Shown here in pieces: positions 54,034-63,810 of a stretch of 64,000 nt of DNA. This DNA comes from Pseudoalteromonas piscicida (GTDB lineage: Bacteria > Pseudomonadota > Gammaproteobacteria > Enterobacterales > Alteromonadaceae): positions 1 through 64,000 of the forward strand of contig NZ_NKHF01000018.1 of the NCBI RefSeq assembly GCF_002744175.1, in the 5' to 3' direction. Both the position numbers and the translations under genes were made by a program. The first letter of the stretch is position 1; the number at the start of each line of letters is the position of its first letter. The notes beneath the pieces were generated by a model. The model made no database searches and was not told the origin of the DNA. It saw only the letters and a program-made list of their open reading frames with translations.

Positions 54034-55299
54034 TTACTCGCTACGGTGAGGGAAGCTAAAACTTTGCTCTGGTACCAGCTGACCGCTCAAGTCGTTTGGC
54101 GTTGAGTAAAACGACACATTTAGCATGTCCTTTTGGTTATCTAATTCGATATGTGCAAAGCCCCAAATAAAAGCTTTATTCCAGACAAGGTCGTACTCTG
54201 GGTAACGCTTTTCTTGATAGTTAGCAAGCGGTGTATGCGTGCCGCGCATTTTTGAAGCGGCGCCACTGATAATAAGTGGTAACTTAGGCTTTGTGTTTCC
54301 GGGGAGTACACGCGAGCAGTCGTCCGTTAACAGTTCCAAATCATGCTCATGGCCTGCGATATATGCATCTGCATACTCACATAGTTCGGGTAAGATTAGT
54401 CGGCGTAACACATGCGCTTCGTCATATTTGGTGCCACCAATAGACCAAAGTACATGATGCCCATATACAATTTTCCATTTTGCAGTTGAGTTTTTCAGTC
54501 CATTTGCCAGCCAAGCCAATTGCCTGTGGTCTTCCCCATTTACCGGTTGCTCATGTTTTTCAATATCTTCAACTTCGGCTTGACCACTCGCCAGTGCACT
54601 TGCCAACCCCTGTTCACTTCCGTCCGGTTTTAGTGGAATTTCGTAATAATGCTGACCAGAGAGCAACATATTGGTATCAAGCACAAAAAATTCGACGTCA
54701 TTGCCCTTTTCACCAAGGGTATAGCTGTAATAACCTTTGCCATCCATATGAAAGTTAGCTTGCTTAGCCATCCACTCGGTCTGTAATTTCACGCCACGAC
54801 GCGAGGTTTTCCAGTCATGATTACCTAAAGCTGAGTACACCACTAGTTTTGGATTTTGGATCAGCAGTGGCTTTAGTGGCCCTAAAATTAAGTCATCCAT
54901 TCGCTTTTGGTCGTCTTTACCATCGTTAGCCGCTGCGCCGTCAGGATAGATGTTATCACCAAGTTGGATAGCAAAGTCGCATGGTTTTTTCTCACATAGC
55001 GATGCCATAGCCTGCCCGACTACTAATGCGCCAGTTTCTTCCGTTGCGGTTTCGGTCCCCGGATAAACATAAATAGGCGCGTGATTAAACTCCTCAATTG
55101 GACGATGTTCTTCCAACCAGTCCGCCTTTTCGGCAGCGATAAATTCAGCCTTATTTTTAGGCGATTTGATGTGCTTTGTTTTTGGGTAATCTGGATGATA
55201 GCCGCCATCACCAAAGGCCAAAAAGTTAATATTTTCCGCGGCCTGCACCAGCCCTGCGCTACTTAGCGCTAATAGTAAAGCAATAGATGTTGTTTTCAT
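54034..55299 (-). CDS. Secreted purple-acid-phosphatase-like metallophosphoesterase
   Basis: 421 aa from the ATG at 55299; signal peptide MKTTSIALLLALSSAGLVQA. Metal ligands follow the calcineurin-like order: 'FGDGGYH', 'AIQLGDNIYPDG', 'SALGNHDWKTS', 'VYGHHVLWS' and 'IAGHEHDLEL'. This is the plan of tartrate-resistant acid phosphatases. It should release phosphate from organic esters in the periplasm or outside. It is 97 bp downstream of the TonB receptor gene on the same strand, so uptake of the ester or its product is a reasonable link. Confidence 0.88.
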   Translation of the reverse strand: MKTTSIALLLALSSAGLVQAAENINFLAFGDGGYHPDYPKTKHIKSPKNKAEFIAAEKADWLEEHRPIEEFNHAPIYVYPGTETATEETGALVVGQAMASLCEKKPCDFAIQLGDNIYPDGAAANDGKDDQKRMDDLILGPLKPLLIQNPKLVVYSALGNHDWKTSRRGVKLQTEWMAKQANFHMDGKGYYSYTLGEKGNDVEFFVLDTNMLLSGQHYYEIPLKPDGSEQGLASALASGQAEVEDIEKHEQPVNGEDHRQLAWLANGLKNSTAKWKIVYGHHVLWSIGGTKYDEAHVLRRLILPELCEYADAYIAGHEHDLELLTDDCSRVLPGNTKPKLPLIISGAASKMRGTHTPLANYQEKRYPEYDLVWNKAFIWGFAHIELDNQKDMLNVSFYSTPNDLSGQLVPEQSFSFPHRSE

Positions 55300-55344
55300 T
55301 ATTTCACACAGTGTTAGCACTGCCTCCTCACGTATTTATATTTG

Positions 55345-55388
55345 ATGGGTGTCTCTTTAAATTCTTTAAATTTATAAGGACACCCACT
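55345..55388. repeat. Inverted pair of GTGGGTGTC-type sequences
   Basis: TGGGTGTC near 55345 and GACACCCA near 55379, opposed across about 26 bp of A/T-rich DNA ('CTCTTTAAATTCTTTAAATTTATAAG'-like, itself T/A-dyadic). The GGGTGTC core also occurs at 9548 and 9646. It lies between the TonB-receptor and phosphoesterase genes. Confidence 0.5.
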
Positions 55389-55396
55389 TCTATTTT

Positions 55397-58186
55397 CTAA
55401 AATGAAGTGACGGTTACCCCAAGTTCAAAAGAGCGGCCGTAAGTTTCGTACTGATAGTTGTAGCGTGTGTCACCTTGATAAATACTCATTGGCTCGTCGG
55501 TTAAGTTAATCGCGTTGAAATAAAGCTGAGTGTGTTCGGTATAAAAGTACTTCATGCTTAAATCGAGTTGCAGATGGTCGTCTTGGAAAACGCGCTGCTT
55601 GTTCTCTTCAAACAAAAAGCTTTTGCTTTTGTAAGACGCACTCAGCCTTGCGCTTATTTGGTTATTTTCATAACCAAACATCAGATTGCCTACGGTGTCG
55701 GATTGGTTTGGTAAGTTATCATCAGCGTCAATAAATGTGCCGTTGGCTGAAAACATCAAACCGTTTTTGAAGTTCTTCGTGTATGCAAGCTCCACCCCTG
55801 TCAATTCAGCAGCGCCGCCATTAACGCTTTGAATAACTTCTTTATAGCCTTGCCACTGACCGTTATCTTGCACCTCGGCTTTGGCAATAAAGTTATCGAT
55901 GTTTTTGTGGAAAACGCCTGCGGATAACACCCCAATGGCGCCTGGGTAATATTCTACCGAGAAGTCATAGTTTGTTGATTTATATGGGTCTAGATCTGGG
56001 TTACCAACTTCGGCTTTTCGCTCAATTTCAACTTCCCCCTCATCTTCTGTGGTCTCTGTTTCTATGATTTGAAATGCTGCTGCATCTTCAAAGCTTGGAC
56101 GCGCAAGAGTTTGTGTGTAGGCAAAACGGGTGATCAGTTTGTCGCTGATTTCATAGCGTAATGTTAAGTTTGGTAGCAAGTGGTCGTAGCTATCTTCGAC
56201 TTGCCATTGATTGATCTCGACACGCTCAACGTCATTCACTTCATCATTGATAAGCTCAACGCGATTACCACTCGTTGCATAATCTGTGTCTTCGTATCTA
56301 AACCCGGCAATAACATTGAGTTTATCTATATCGACCGTCAACATAGCATAGAGTGCGGTGACGGTTTCTTCACTGATGTATGATTGACCTTGTGTTTCGA
56401 TGTCGGTTTCAAGCTGATTTAGCTCAAGGGCGTTGCGGGTGCTGTAGAAATAGTCGCGGATCTGACCGCGGCTCAAACCTGGACCAAATGCCCCAAGATC
56501 ATACTCGGGCTCATTAGCTGCGAAGTCTTGCGCTGTTAGCTCATCAAAACCGCCATCATATAGTTTTGCATCAACACGATTAAATTTTTCGCGGTCTGCA
56601 TATTTGCCACCAAATTTAAATTGCGCATTGTGACCAAGTAAGATGAAGTCTTTGGTTAGATCCAACCTAAAGCTAGTGTTTTCATCTTCGCTAAGGTTGT
56701 TCTCCCAGACAATTTCATCGATTTCAAAATTGCTAAGCTGCTGAGAAGCTTCATCTGCTGAAAGCGTGGGTGTCTTACCTTCAAGGACGTAACCTAGCGC
56801 AAAATCTTCTCCAGTAAATGACGTATCCAAGCGATTTGGTTCGCTTTCATCTGATTTCGAATAGCCGATGCTGTATTCAATAAACCAGTCCCGAACAAGG
56901 TTTTCGCCGCCCAAAACCACAGATAAAATGCTTTGCTCTTCATATCTGTCTTTGGTATCTCTATCCATTTCAGCCCCTGAAAAATAGGCCGAATTTTGGC
57001 TTAACTCACTGGCAAATACATCGCCTTTGTCAAATTTGTACTCATTGCGTTGACGAAATTCATCGTCAGAAAACTTGCTATAGAGCGTGCGTAAGTAGTA
57101 TTTATTAAACCCTTTGTGATGCACATCAAGATTCAATGCCGCACCTAAACGCTCTCGTGTAATGCCATAGTGACGTTGCTCCATTTCCTCAGCACCAAAG
57201 AAGCTCACTTCTTCGTTTGAGTTCACACCGTCCATTTCAAGCTCCATCCAACCACCGTCCGTTTCCATGTTGTGAGAGCCAAACTCACGCTCAAACCAAG
57301 ATACCGCGGTTGCAACCCCAACTTCTAACTCCTTTCCTGCGGTATAAATATCGGTGAAACTAAACGACGCTTTTGGGCTTGTCTCACTCACCTGTTCGTT
57401 ATGTGAGGCTTGTAACGTCACGCTGTAGCTCTGTCCTTCTCGGTCAAAAGCACTGAGGCTTTTTACTTCGATGCTACCGCCCACCGCAGATGCGTCCATA
57501 TCCGGTGTTACCGTTTTGCTCACCTCTAGGCTTTGCACTAACTCACTAGGGATGACATCCATCGCCACCGAGCGCACGCCGGCTTCAGGAGAAGGTACAT
57601 TTGCACCATTGATGGTGACGTTGTTTAGATTTGGATCTATCCCACGGATTGCCACAAAACGACCTTCACCTTGGTCTCGTTGAATAGAAAGCCCAGGCAA
57701 ACGTTGCAGCGCCTCAGCTGCATTTTGATCCGGTAACTGACCGATGGAATCGGCGCTAACAATAGATTTAAGCGATAGCGCATTTTTTTGTCGGTTCAAT
57801 GCTCCTGCCTGACCAGCTCTTTGCCCTACAACAATAATGTCGTCCATTTGGCCCGATTGAGAACCAAGCTGAACTTGCACATTCGTTACTTGATTATCTG
57901 TAATAGTGACTTTTTTAGTGACCGTTTCAGCTCCTAAGTAGCTTACTTCAAGGGTGTAGTTACCCGCAGGGACATTAGTTGCAATAAAGCGGCCATCACG
58001 CTCAGAGATAAGCGTTCTATCTAGTTCTTTGATCACCACTTTCGCACCTTGAAAGTGACTTTGTTGTGATACGGAACTAACTTGCCCAGTCAGGGTATTA
58101 GCATTTGCAGCTGAGCTTAACGTCAGTCCAGCGCAGATCATCGCAACTGCAGAAAGCGTAAAGCTTGTCGGTAGATTTTTTTTCAT
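55397..58186 (-). CDS. TonB-dependent receptor with N-terminal carboxypeptidase-regulatory domain
   Basis: 929 aa. Signal peptide (1-29); CarboxypepD_reg-like beta domain (about 30-112); TonB box/plug (about 113-240) with 'DQNAAEALQRLPGLSIQRDQGEGRFVAIRGIDPNLNNVTING'; beta barrel from about 250 to the end, with a C-terminal Phe as in outer-membrane proteins ('ELGVTVTSF'). The plug is of the TIGR01782 (Xanthomonas/Caulobacter) type, mostly carbohydrate or organic-ester transporters. Together with the downstream phosphoesterase it suggests uptake of a phosphorylated organic compound. Regulators at 58491-60391 are divergent, 304 bp away. Confidence 0.93.
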   Translation of the reverse strand: MKKNLPTSFTLSAVAMICAGLTLSSAANANTLTGQVSSVSQQSHFQGAKVVIKELDRTLISERDGRFIATNVPAGNYTLEVSYLGAETVTKKVTITDNQVTNVQVQLGSQSGQMDDIIVVGQRAGQAGALNRQKNALSLKSIVSADSIGQLPDQNAAEALQRLPGLSIQRDQGEGRFVAIRGIDPNLNNVTINGANVPSPEAGVRSVAMDVIPSELVQSLEVSKTVTPDMDASAVGGSIEVKSLSAFDREGQSYSVTLQASHNEQVSETSPKASFSFTDIYTAGKELEVGVATAVSWFEREFGSHNMETDGGWMELEMDGVNSNEEVSFFGAEEMEQRHYGITRERLGAALNLDVHHKGFNKYYLRTLYSKFSDDEFRQRNEYKFDKGDVFASELSQNSAYFSGAEMDRDTKDRYEEQSILSVVLGGENLVRDWFIEYSIGYSKSDESEPNRLDTSFTGEDFALGYVLEGKTPTLSADEASQQLSNFEIDEIVWENNLSEDENTSFRLDLTKDFILLGHNAQFKFGGKYADREKFNRVDAKLYDGGFDELTAQDFAANEPEYDLGAFGPGLSRGQIRDYFYSTRNALELNQLETDIETQGQSYISEETVTALYAMLTVDIDKLNVIAGFRYEDTDYATSGNRVELINDEVNDVERVEINQWQVEDSYDHLLPNLTLRYEISDKLITRFAYTQTLARPSFEDAAAFQIIETETTEDEGEVEIERKAEVGNPDLDPYKSTNYDFSVEYYPGAIGVLSAGVFHKNIDNFIAKAEVQDNGQWQGYKEVIQSVNGGAAELTGVELAYTKNFKNGLMFSANGTFIDADDNLPNQSDTVGNLMFGYENNQISARLSASYKSKSFLFEENKQRVFQDDHLQLDLSMKYFYTEHTQLYFNAINLTDEPMSIYQGDTRYNYQYETYGRSFELGVTVTSF

Positions 58187-58490
58187 TTTTTGCTCGCACA
58201 GGTTGAGTAAAGTTTTAGCGCCCCGCTAAAACGTTGCGGCCACACTAGTGCGAAAACGTGACGCTTTTATTTCACTCAATCGTGCTCTAAGCCATTCTCA
58301 AGCGTATAGACAAGTAATTCGAATAGATTTGAGCCGATATGACCCCCAAGCCCACAGAGTGTCGAGAATGATATTCAAGAATATTGTCGTTTTTGTCATA
58401 AAAACATCGCCTTTACTGAGCTAAATTGACCCTGTCAGCGCTAAGCGCAAATTTTTACTATATCGCTCCACCTTTTAACTGAATACAAAC
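58187..58490. other. Divergent promoter region, TonB receptor / GGDEF gene
   Basis: 304 bp. 'TTTTTGTCATAAAAACATCGC' near 58391 has a weak Pho-box look (TGTCATA-type), not strong enough to call. No other element stands out. Confidence 0.45.
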
Positions 58491-59399
58491 ATGAAACTTC
58501 AACCCGTTTTACTCCATAAATCGAGGTGGCTAACTTTGGTGACACTTACATTGGTTGCCATCGCTATTACGGCCTCAACATCTGTATTAAGACCACTCTC
58601 AGACGTTAATTGGCTCGACACCGTTGGGGAAGGTGGGCTGGCCTTAATGACACTCTTGTGGATAGCAGTAACCTTACTTACTCGTCCCAAAGGGCTCGTC
58701 ACCAACTTGTTGTTTGCAGGGTTGAGTGCAATGTATGTGTCGATGTTATGGGACTTTTTAGACGAAATGGTAGTGTTCACCCCACATTATTTAACTAGCT
58801 TTGAAGCGATCCCCGCTTGCTTTGGCATGGTACTAATGAGTATTTCGGCCTATTACTGGTACAAAGAGCAAAGCATTTTCAATCAAACCCTATTGAAAAA
58901 AGAGCGTTTTTATCGCGACCATAGCATGACCGACTTCGTCACTGGGCTGTACAGTGTTGAGTATATGCAAAACCAATTCAGCCATGAACAATCCCGTCTT
59001 GCCAATGGCGGTGGTGCTTTTTGTCTAACCTTGTTCGATATTTGTGATTTTGCCGCTTACTCTCGCCAGCATGGTATGCAAAAAAGTAATCAATTATTGC
59101 GCGATATTGCCGACATGCTATCGCTGAGTATGCGCGAGAGCGACTTATTATGCCGCTTTGCTGCGGATAAGTTTGTTGTGCTCCATCCGCAAACCAACTA
59201 CGTTCAGGCTAGTGCTTTTGCCAATCGTGCGACTGCATTTATCGCCCGTCATGCCAATTATGATGACGGCGAAAACCAGCCAAAATTCAGTGCCGTGAGG
59301 TGGAGCTGTGTTGAGGTCAATGAACCAGCATGTGATTTTGAACCTTTAATAGCCAAGCTAGTTAATACGTTGAATCAAGCTAAAGTGGCTGCCGCATAA
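58491..59399 (+). CDS. Membrane protein with degenerate GGDEF domain
   Basis: 302 aa: four to five membrane helices (about 15-135), then a GGDEF-like domain from about 145 ('DHSMTDFVTGLYSVEYMQNQF', 'LFDICDFAAYSRQHGMQKSNQLLRDIADML'). The active-site signature reads 'RFAADKFVVL' where active enzymes have R-x-G-G-D-E-F. The two Gly and the Glu needed for catalysis are missing, so c-di-GMP synthesis is very unlikely; the protein may be a receptor or scaffold. TAATG couples it to the next gene (1-bp overlap). Confidence 0.85.
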   Translation: MKLQPVLLHKSRWLTLVTLTLVAIAITASTSVLRPLSDVNWLDTVGEGGLALMTLLWIAVTLLTRPKGLVTNLLFAGLSAMYVSMLWDFLDEMVVFTPHYLTSFEAIPACFGMVLMSISAYYWYKEQSIFNQTLLKKERFYRDHSMTDFVTGLYSVEYMQNQFSHEQSRLANGGGAFCLTLFDICDFAAYSRQHGMQKSNQLLRDIADMLSLSMRESDLLCRFAADKFVVLHPQTNYVQASAFANRATAFIARHANYDDGENQPKFSAVRWSCVEVNEPACDFEPLIAKLVNTLNQAKVAAA

Positions 59400-60391
59400 T
59401 GAGCACTTTTGAGTGTCACACCAAGCAACTCGCGAGTCGTTACTTTGCACTACCTTTAGTGGAGTTGGCGGCACAACGAGGTGTCCACTGCGACATCATC
59501 TTAAAAGGCAGTAAGTTGTTTTATGATGATTTACACTCAACTCAGATGACGATCAGCTTTGCTCAATTTGAAACCATTGTCAGTAACCTGTGCACTCAAG
59601 CAAATTGTCAAGAAGTCAGCTTTATATATGGCCAATACTTACTGAATACCCTAGTCAGCCACCACGCTGAACTTTTATTCAACTGCCGAAGCATACTGCA
59701 ACTGCTAAAGATCCTCATGCTTAAGGGGTTGAGTATCATGCCGCTTTACCACTTTCGAAAACTCCATACCCAAGATACCTGCCACCTGTTGTTTTCTTCA
59801 GCCATCGCTGAAAGCACTCCTGTGGTAACACGATTCTTATGTGAAATGATGGCAAGTCTTATCTGCGGCTACCTAAAGTGGCGCAGTCCCGACACCTTGC
59901 TTACTTTACAGTTTCCATATGCAAAACCAAAAGCCGTTGCACAATACCTGAGTCATATACATCTACCTCACCACTTTGAACACAGTGACTTTGCTGTTGT
60001 TATGGATACGCAAGTGCTAACTCAACGACAAAAAGGATCATTTCCCCATTTAGTTAACAGACAGTTGCAAGCCTTACCTACTCCAGCGAGAGGGTTTCTT
60101 GCGCAATTGCATCGGTTACAACTTAAATACCCAAAATACCACAGCGAGCAAATCGCAGCGATACTAGGTGTAAGTGCAGCCACCTTTAAACGTAAGCTCA
60201 AGCTACACAACACCACATTTATCAATGAAAAAGATAGACTTAACCGCCAACAGGCCATGTTTTACGTAACCGAACAAGGCTATTCTAACGAACAAGTTGC
60301 GAATGCGCTTCAGTTTAACGACATTACTAATTTTCGCCGTGCATTTAAGCGCTGGACGGGGTTAACACCTTCCTACTTCAGAAAAACTTAA
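59399..60391 (+). CDS. AraC-family regulator (arabinose-binding-like N-terminal domain)
   Basis: 330 aa. The N-terminal 220 residues form an Arabinose_bd-like sensory domain ('LELNHHAELLFNCRSILQLLKILMLKG'-type helices). The C-terminal 90 residues have two helix-turn-helix motifs ('HSEQIAAILGVSAATFKRKLKLHNTTF', 'YSNEQVANALQFNDITNFRRAFKRWTGLTPSYFRK'). It overlaps the degenerate GGDEF gene by 1 bp, so the two should be made together. The divergent TonB receptor is the likely target. Confidence 0.88.
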   Translation: MSTFECHTKQLASRYFALPLVELAAQRGVHCDIILKGSKLFYDDLHSTQMTISFAQFETIVSNLCTQANCQEVSFIYGQYLLNTLVSHHAELLFNCRSILQLLKILMLKGLSIMPLYHFRKLHTQDTCHLLFSSAIAESTPVVTRFLCEMMASLICGYLKWRSPDTLLTLQFPYAKPKAVAQYLSHIHLPHHFEHSDFAVVMDTQVLTQRQKGSFPHLVNRQLQALPTPARGFLAQLHRLQLKYPKYHSEQIAAILGVSAATFKRKLKLHNTTFINEKDRLNRQQAMFYVTEQGYSNEQVANALQFNDITNFRRAFKRWTGLTPSYFRKT

Positions 60392-60978
60392 GCTTTAAAA
60401 TCAAAAGATAAGCTATTTGACTAGCAAAACTATTAACATTGTCCTCGAACCGCTACCGAGTGGATGTTTGCATTAAGGTTATTTGTACTTAAACACCATA
60501 CACAGCACAGCCTCGCCATTCCTTGAACAGGTAAACCCAACTCCAAAAATTAACAAAAAGGTAATAGTTTGGTAATTCCGGCTAGGAAAGCTCATACCAT
60601 TTGAAAAAATTAATCGTCTATTCCTACCTTTCATTCTCAATGATATTTCTCCCCACTATAGCTAATAACTATTTGTATAAATTGAATATAAAAACTAAAC
60701 AAGCAAAAATCACTCATTAAATGAGTGAGAATATTTATGCGTTAAATCTGTTTTTGTAAATTTTTTTTGTATTTTTTGTTTATTTTTTAAACTTTCGATC
60801 TATCCTAATGTAACCAGTCGAAATTATGTACAGCAGTCTTTGGTTGGCTTTATTCTCAGACTCACAATAAGAAAGTGTGTTGGAAGTATGGTGAATAGAG
60901 TATCTACGGCAACCAAGCGTTAATAATTAATTGGCTGGCAAACACAATTAAATAAAACAATATGTAAGGAACAACAAA
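60392..60978. other. Long AT-rich intergenic region before the S8-PPC protease
   Basis: 587 bp with no gene. It contains A/T tracts (for example a T-rich stretch near 60765-60790) that may bend DNA, and must hold the protease promoter. AAGGAACAAC before 60979 is the ribosome site. Confidence 0.55.
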
Positions 60979-62850
60979 ATGCGTAAATTAAGTGCTATTA
61001 GTTTTGCAGTATTAGCAGGGTTAACTTCTGTTAATGCACAAGCGGCTAAAATCCTTAGTGCAGATGCTGAAAAAGCAATAGACAATCAATACATCGTCGT
61101 ATTTTCGACACCCTCTGTACTAAATGTGAAAGACAGCAAAGCAATTGCTGCTTTTGCTAATAAGCAAGCTAAAGCGTTGCAAAACAAGCATAACGTTAAC
61201 ATTACAAAAGAATTTGGTGGTGTCTTAAACGGCGTAGTTATCAACGCCTCAGCAAAACAGCTTAAGGGCTTACTAAATAACCCAAATATTGAGTATATCG
61301 AACAAGATCAGGTGGTAACTGTAACACCACCGATAACAACAAACGGTGACCAAGCAAGCCCAACTTGGGGATTAGATCGGGTAGACCAGAGAAACCTGCC
61401 GCTTGACTCTAACTATCACTATGACTTCGACGGCTCAGGCGTGACTGCATACGTTATTGATACCGGTGTTCGTGTTAGTCATAATGAGTTTGGCAACCGT
61501 GCATCACATGGTTATGACTTTGTAGATAACGATAACGATGCAACTGACTGTAATGGTCACGGCACACATGTCGCAGGCACCATTGGCGGCGGTGAATATG
61601 GCGTAGCTAAAAATGTAAATATCGTTGGGGTAAGAGTATTAGGTTGTGATGGATCTGGCTCGTATTCTGGTGTTATCTCGGGTATTGACTGGGTCAAAAA
61701 CAATGCTTCAGGCCCTTCTGTGGCTAATATGAGCTTAGGTGGTGGTGCTTCTCAAGCCGTTGATGACGCGGTTAACAATGCGGTTGCGGCAGGTGTTAGC
61801 TTTGTTGTTGCTGCCGGTAATGACAACAGCAATGCATGTAACTATTCCCCTGCGCGCGCAGCTGACGCTATCACTGTTGGTTCAACAACAAGCAGCGACT
61901 CTCGTTCAAGCTTTTCGAACTACGGTAACTGTCTTGATATTTACGCACCAGGCTCAAGTATTAAATCAGCTTGGTATAACTCAGACTCTGCAACAAATAC
62001 CATCAGTGGAACATCAATGGCTGCGCCACATGTTGCTGGTGCCATTGCGTTATATTTGGATGAAGATCCAAGCTTAAGCCCTTCTCAAATTGACACTTTG
62101 CTAAGTCAACGTGCGTCTAAAGATAAGGTCTCTAACCCGCAGAGTGGTTCACCTAATGAGCTGTTATATACGCTGGCGGGAGGCAATGATCCGGATCCAG
62201 ATCCAGATCCAGATCCAGTAATAGAGCTAGTTAATGGCCAAGGTGTAAGCGCGTCGGGCTCTGCTGGCCAGCAAACTTTCTATAAACTTGCAGTACCTGC
62301 CGGTTCAAGTGCGCTAAACTTCTCTTTGGCTGGAGGTTCAGGTGATGCCGACCTTTATGTTAAGCAAGGGAGTCAACCAACTCTAAATTCGTATGATTGT
62401 CGCCCATTTGTTGGCGGAAATAATGAGTCCTGCGACTTTAACAATCCAGCGGCTGGTGATTGGTATGTGATGCTAAATGGGTATTCTGCTTATTCAAATG
62501 CGACACTAACTGGTACTTACTCGTCAGATCCAGGTAACTGTGGCAGCAACTGTTTGCAAAATGGCGTGCCTGTAAGTGGCCTTGCAGGTACTTCTGGTCA
62601 AGAGCTTTTATACACCATTGATGTACCGGCAAATGTTACGTTGAGCGTATCTACTTCTGGCGGTTCTGGTGATGCCGATCTGTATGTAAGAAAAGGCTCT
62701 GAGCCAACCACATCACAGTACGATTGCAGACCTTTCTTAAATGGAAACAATGAATCATGTAGCTTAAGCTCAGGACAAGGGGCAACTTACTATATCAAGC
62801 TACGCGGATACACTAGCTTCTCAGGCGTTTCACTGGTCGCTAGCTACTAA
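60979..62850 (+). CDS. Secreted alkaline serine protease (S8) with two PPC domains
   Basis: 623 aa, complete: signal peptide (1-21), I9 propeptide (about 36-115), S8 domain (about 125-400) with Asp161 ('YVIDTGV'), His194 ('NGHGTHVAG') and Ser346 ('SGTSMAAPHVAG'). A (Asp-Pro)n linker follows (about 404-413), then two PPC domains (about 418-505 and 525-620) with 'GGSGDADLYV' and 'YDCRPF..GNNESC'. This is the plan of Alteromonas/Pseudoalteromonas extracellular proteases; PPC domains are usually cleaved off and can bind chitin or help secretion. A strong terminator follows. Confidence 0.95.
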   Translation: MRKLSAISFAVLAGLTSVNAQAAKILSADAEKAIDNQYIVVFSTPSVLNVKDSKAIAAFANKQAKALQNKHNVNITKEFGGVLNGVVINASAKQLKGLLNNPNIEYIEQDQVVTVTPPITTNGDQASPTWGLDRVDQRNLPLDSNYHYDFDGSGVTAYVIDTGVRVSHNEFGNRASHGYDFVDNDNDATDCNGHGTHVAGTIGGGEYGVAKNVNIVGVRVLGCDGSGSYSGVISGIDWVKNNASGPSVANMSLGGGASQAVDDAVNNAVAAGVSFVVAAGNDNSNACNYSPARAADAITVGSTTSSDSRSSFSNYGNCLDIYAPGSSIKSAWYNSDSATNTISGTSMAAPHVAGAIALYLDEDPSLSPSQIDTLLSQRASKDKVSNPQSGSPNELLYTLAGGNDPDPDPDPDPVIELVNGQGVSASGSAGQQTFYKLAVPAGSSALNFSLAGGSGDADLYVKQGSQPTLNSYDCRPFVGGNNESCDFNNPAAGDWYVMLNGYSAYSNATLTGTYSSDPGNCGSNCLQNGVPVSGLAGTSGQELLYTIDVPANVTLSVSTSGGSGDADLYVRKGSEPTTSQYDCRPFLNGNNESCSLSSGQGATYYIKLRGYTSFSGVSLVASY

Positions 62851-62905
62851 CTCATGATATTACAAATAACTCTCATTTCGTTTGGGGTTTATTGAAAAAA
62901 CAAGT

Positions 62906-62941
62906 ACAGTGGTAGCTTGAATTGGCTACCACTGTTTTTTT
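62906..62941 (+). terminator. Terminator of the S8-PPC gene, overlapping the next gene's start region
   Basis: Perfect 11-bp stem ACAGTGGTAGC / GCTACCACTGT with an 8-nt loop, then T7. The ATG of the AraC gene follows at once (62943). Confidence 0.9.
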
Positions 62942-62942
62942 A

Positions 62943-63785
62943 ATGAGTATCGTATTAGACCTTTACAATCAGCTGATACAAAGAGACTTTTATAGTCATG
63001 TATCTACTGATGAGCTGCACACAGAAGTTCCACTCCTATCTACTAGTGTTTCGCAAGTAAAGCTCAATGGCATCGTTTATCATCGTAATGAGGCTGTGAC
63101 TAAACTTCTGCCTAGTAACTATGGCAGCCTAATTCTTGTTAGTAATGGAGATGGCTGGTGGTTAACTGAGCATACCATTCAAGCGGCCACAAACGCGCAG
63201 TTGGTGTATATAGAAGCTAATCAGCAGCATGTGTTTCATCTTCCTGAACATTACCATGCTATTAGCTTTAACTTCCCAATTGACTGGTTAACCACTCGCA
63301 CAGGGCAGCTACTTCAACATGGCCAGTCAGTTACAGCAACGCCCCAACTGGCACGATTACTCATGCAGGTGCTGTCTAAACCTGTACTGACTAAAACACA
63401 CGCCAAATGGTTTGAAGATGATATCGCACTGCAACTACTAATTTGTTTTCACCCACCCCTTATTTCTTCACCACTGCATGATTTACAGCAGCTGATCACA
63501 AAGCACGCCAATAACGAAGCTTTTTGTATTGATATGCTGTGCGACTACTCAGGATGGTCCAAACGTTACATTTTTAAATTATTTGCGAGCACAGACCTTA
63601 GTGCGAATGAGTACTTGATCCGAGAGCGACTTAGACAAGCTTACTTTGAATTGCTTAGCGCCCCAAAGTCTTTAAATCAAGTAGCTATTAATTCAGGTTT
63701 TAAAAGCCAAGCGCATTTTAGTCGTCGCTTTAGACAACTATTCTCTCTTGCCCCAAAACAGATTGTTCAACGAGTGCACTCTTAG
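62943..63785 (+). CDS. AraC-family regulator, probably of iron uptake
   Basis: 280 aa from the ATG at 62943. The frame also opens at a TTG (62922) inside the terminator stem, so the later start is preferred, although no Shine-Dalgarno is visible before it. The C-terminal helix-turn-helix pair is clear ('FCIDMLCDYSGWSKRYIFKLFASTDLSANEYL', 'SLNQVAINSGFKSQAHFSRRFRQLFSLAPKQ'). The N-terminal half is a cupin-like AraC sensory domain. A Fur-type site and a TonB receptor follow it, so it may be a siderophore-sensing activator of that receptor. Confidence 0.82.
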   Translation: MSIVLDLYNQLIQRDFYSHVSTDELHTEVPLLSTSVSQVKLNGIVYHRNEAVTKLLPSNYGSLILVSNGDGWWLTEHTIQAATNAQLVYIEANQQHVFHLPEHYHAISFNFPIDWLTTRTGQLLQHGQSVTATPQLARLLMQVLSKPVLTKTHAKWFEDDIALQLLICFHPPLISSPLHDLQQLITKHANNEAFCIDMLCDYSGWSKRYIFKLFASTDLSANEYLIRERLRQAYFELLSAPKSLNQVAINSGFKSQAHFSRRFRQLFSLAPKQIVQRVHS

Positions 63786-63810
63786 ACAAAACTGAATAAC
63801 GCGACTTGGT

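Noticed and set aside
58391..58411. Pho box upstream of the GGDEF gene
   Set aside because: Only one half-site resembles TGTCATA and it is on the wrong side for the phosphatase; too weak to call.
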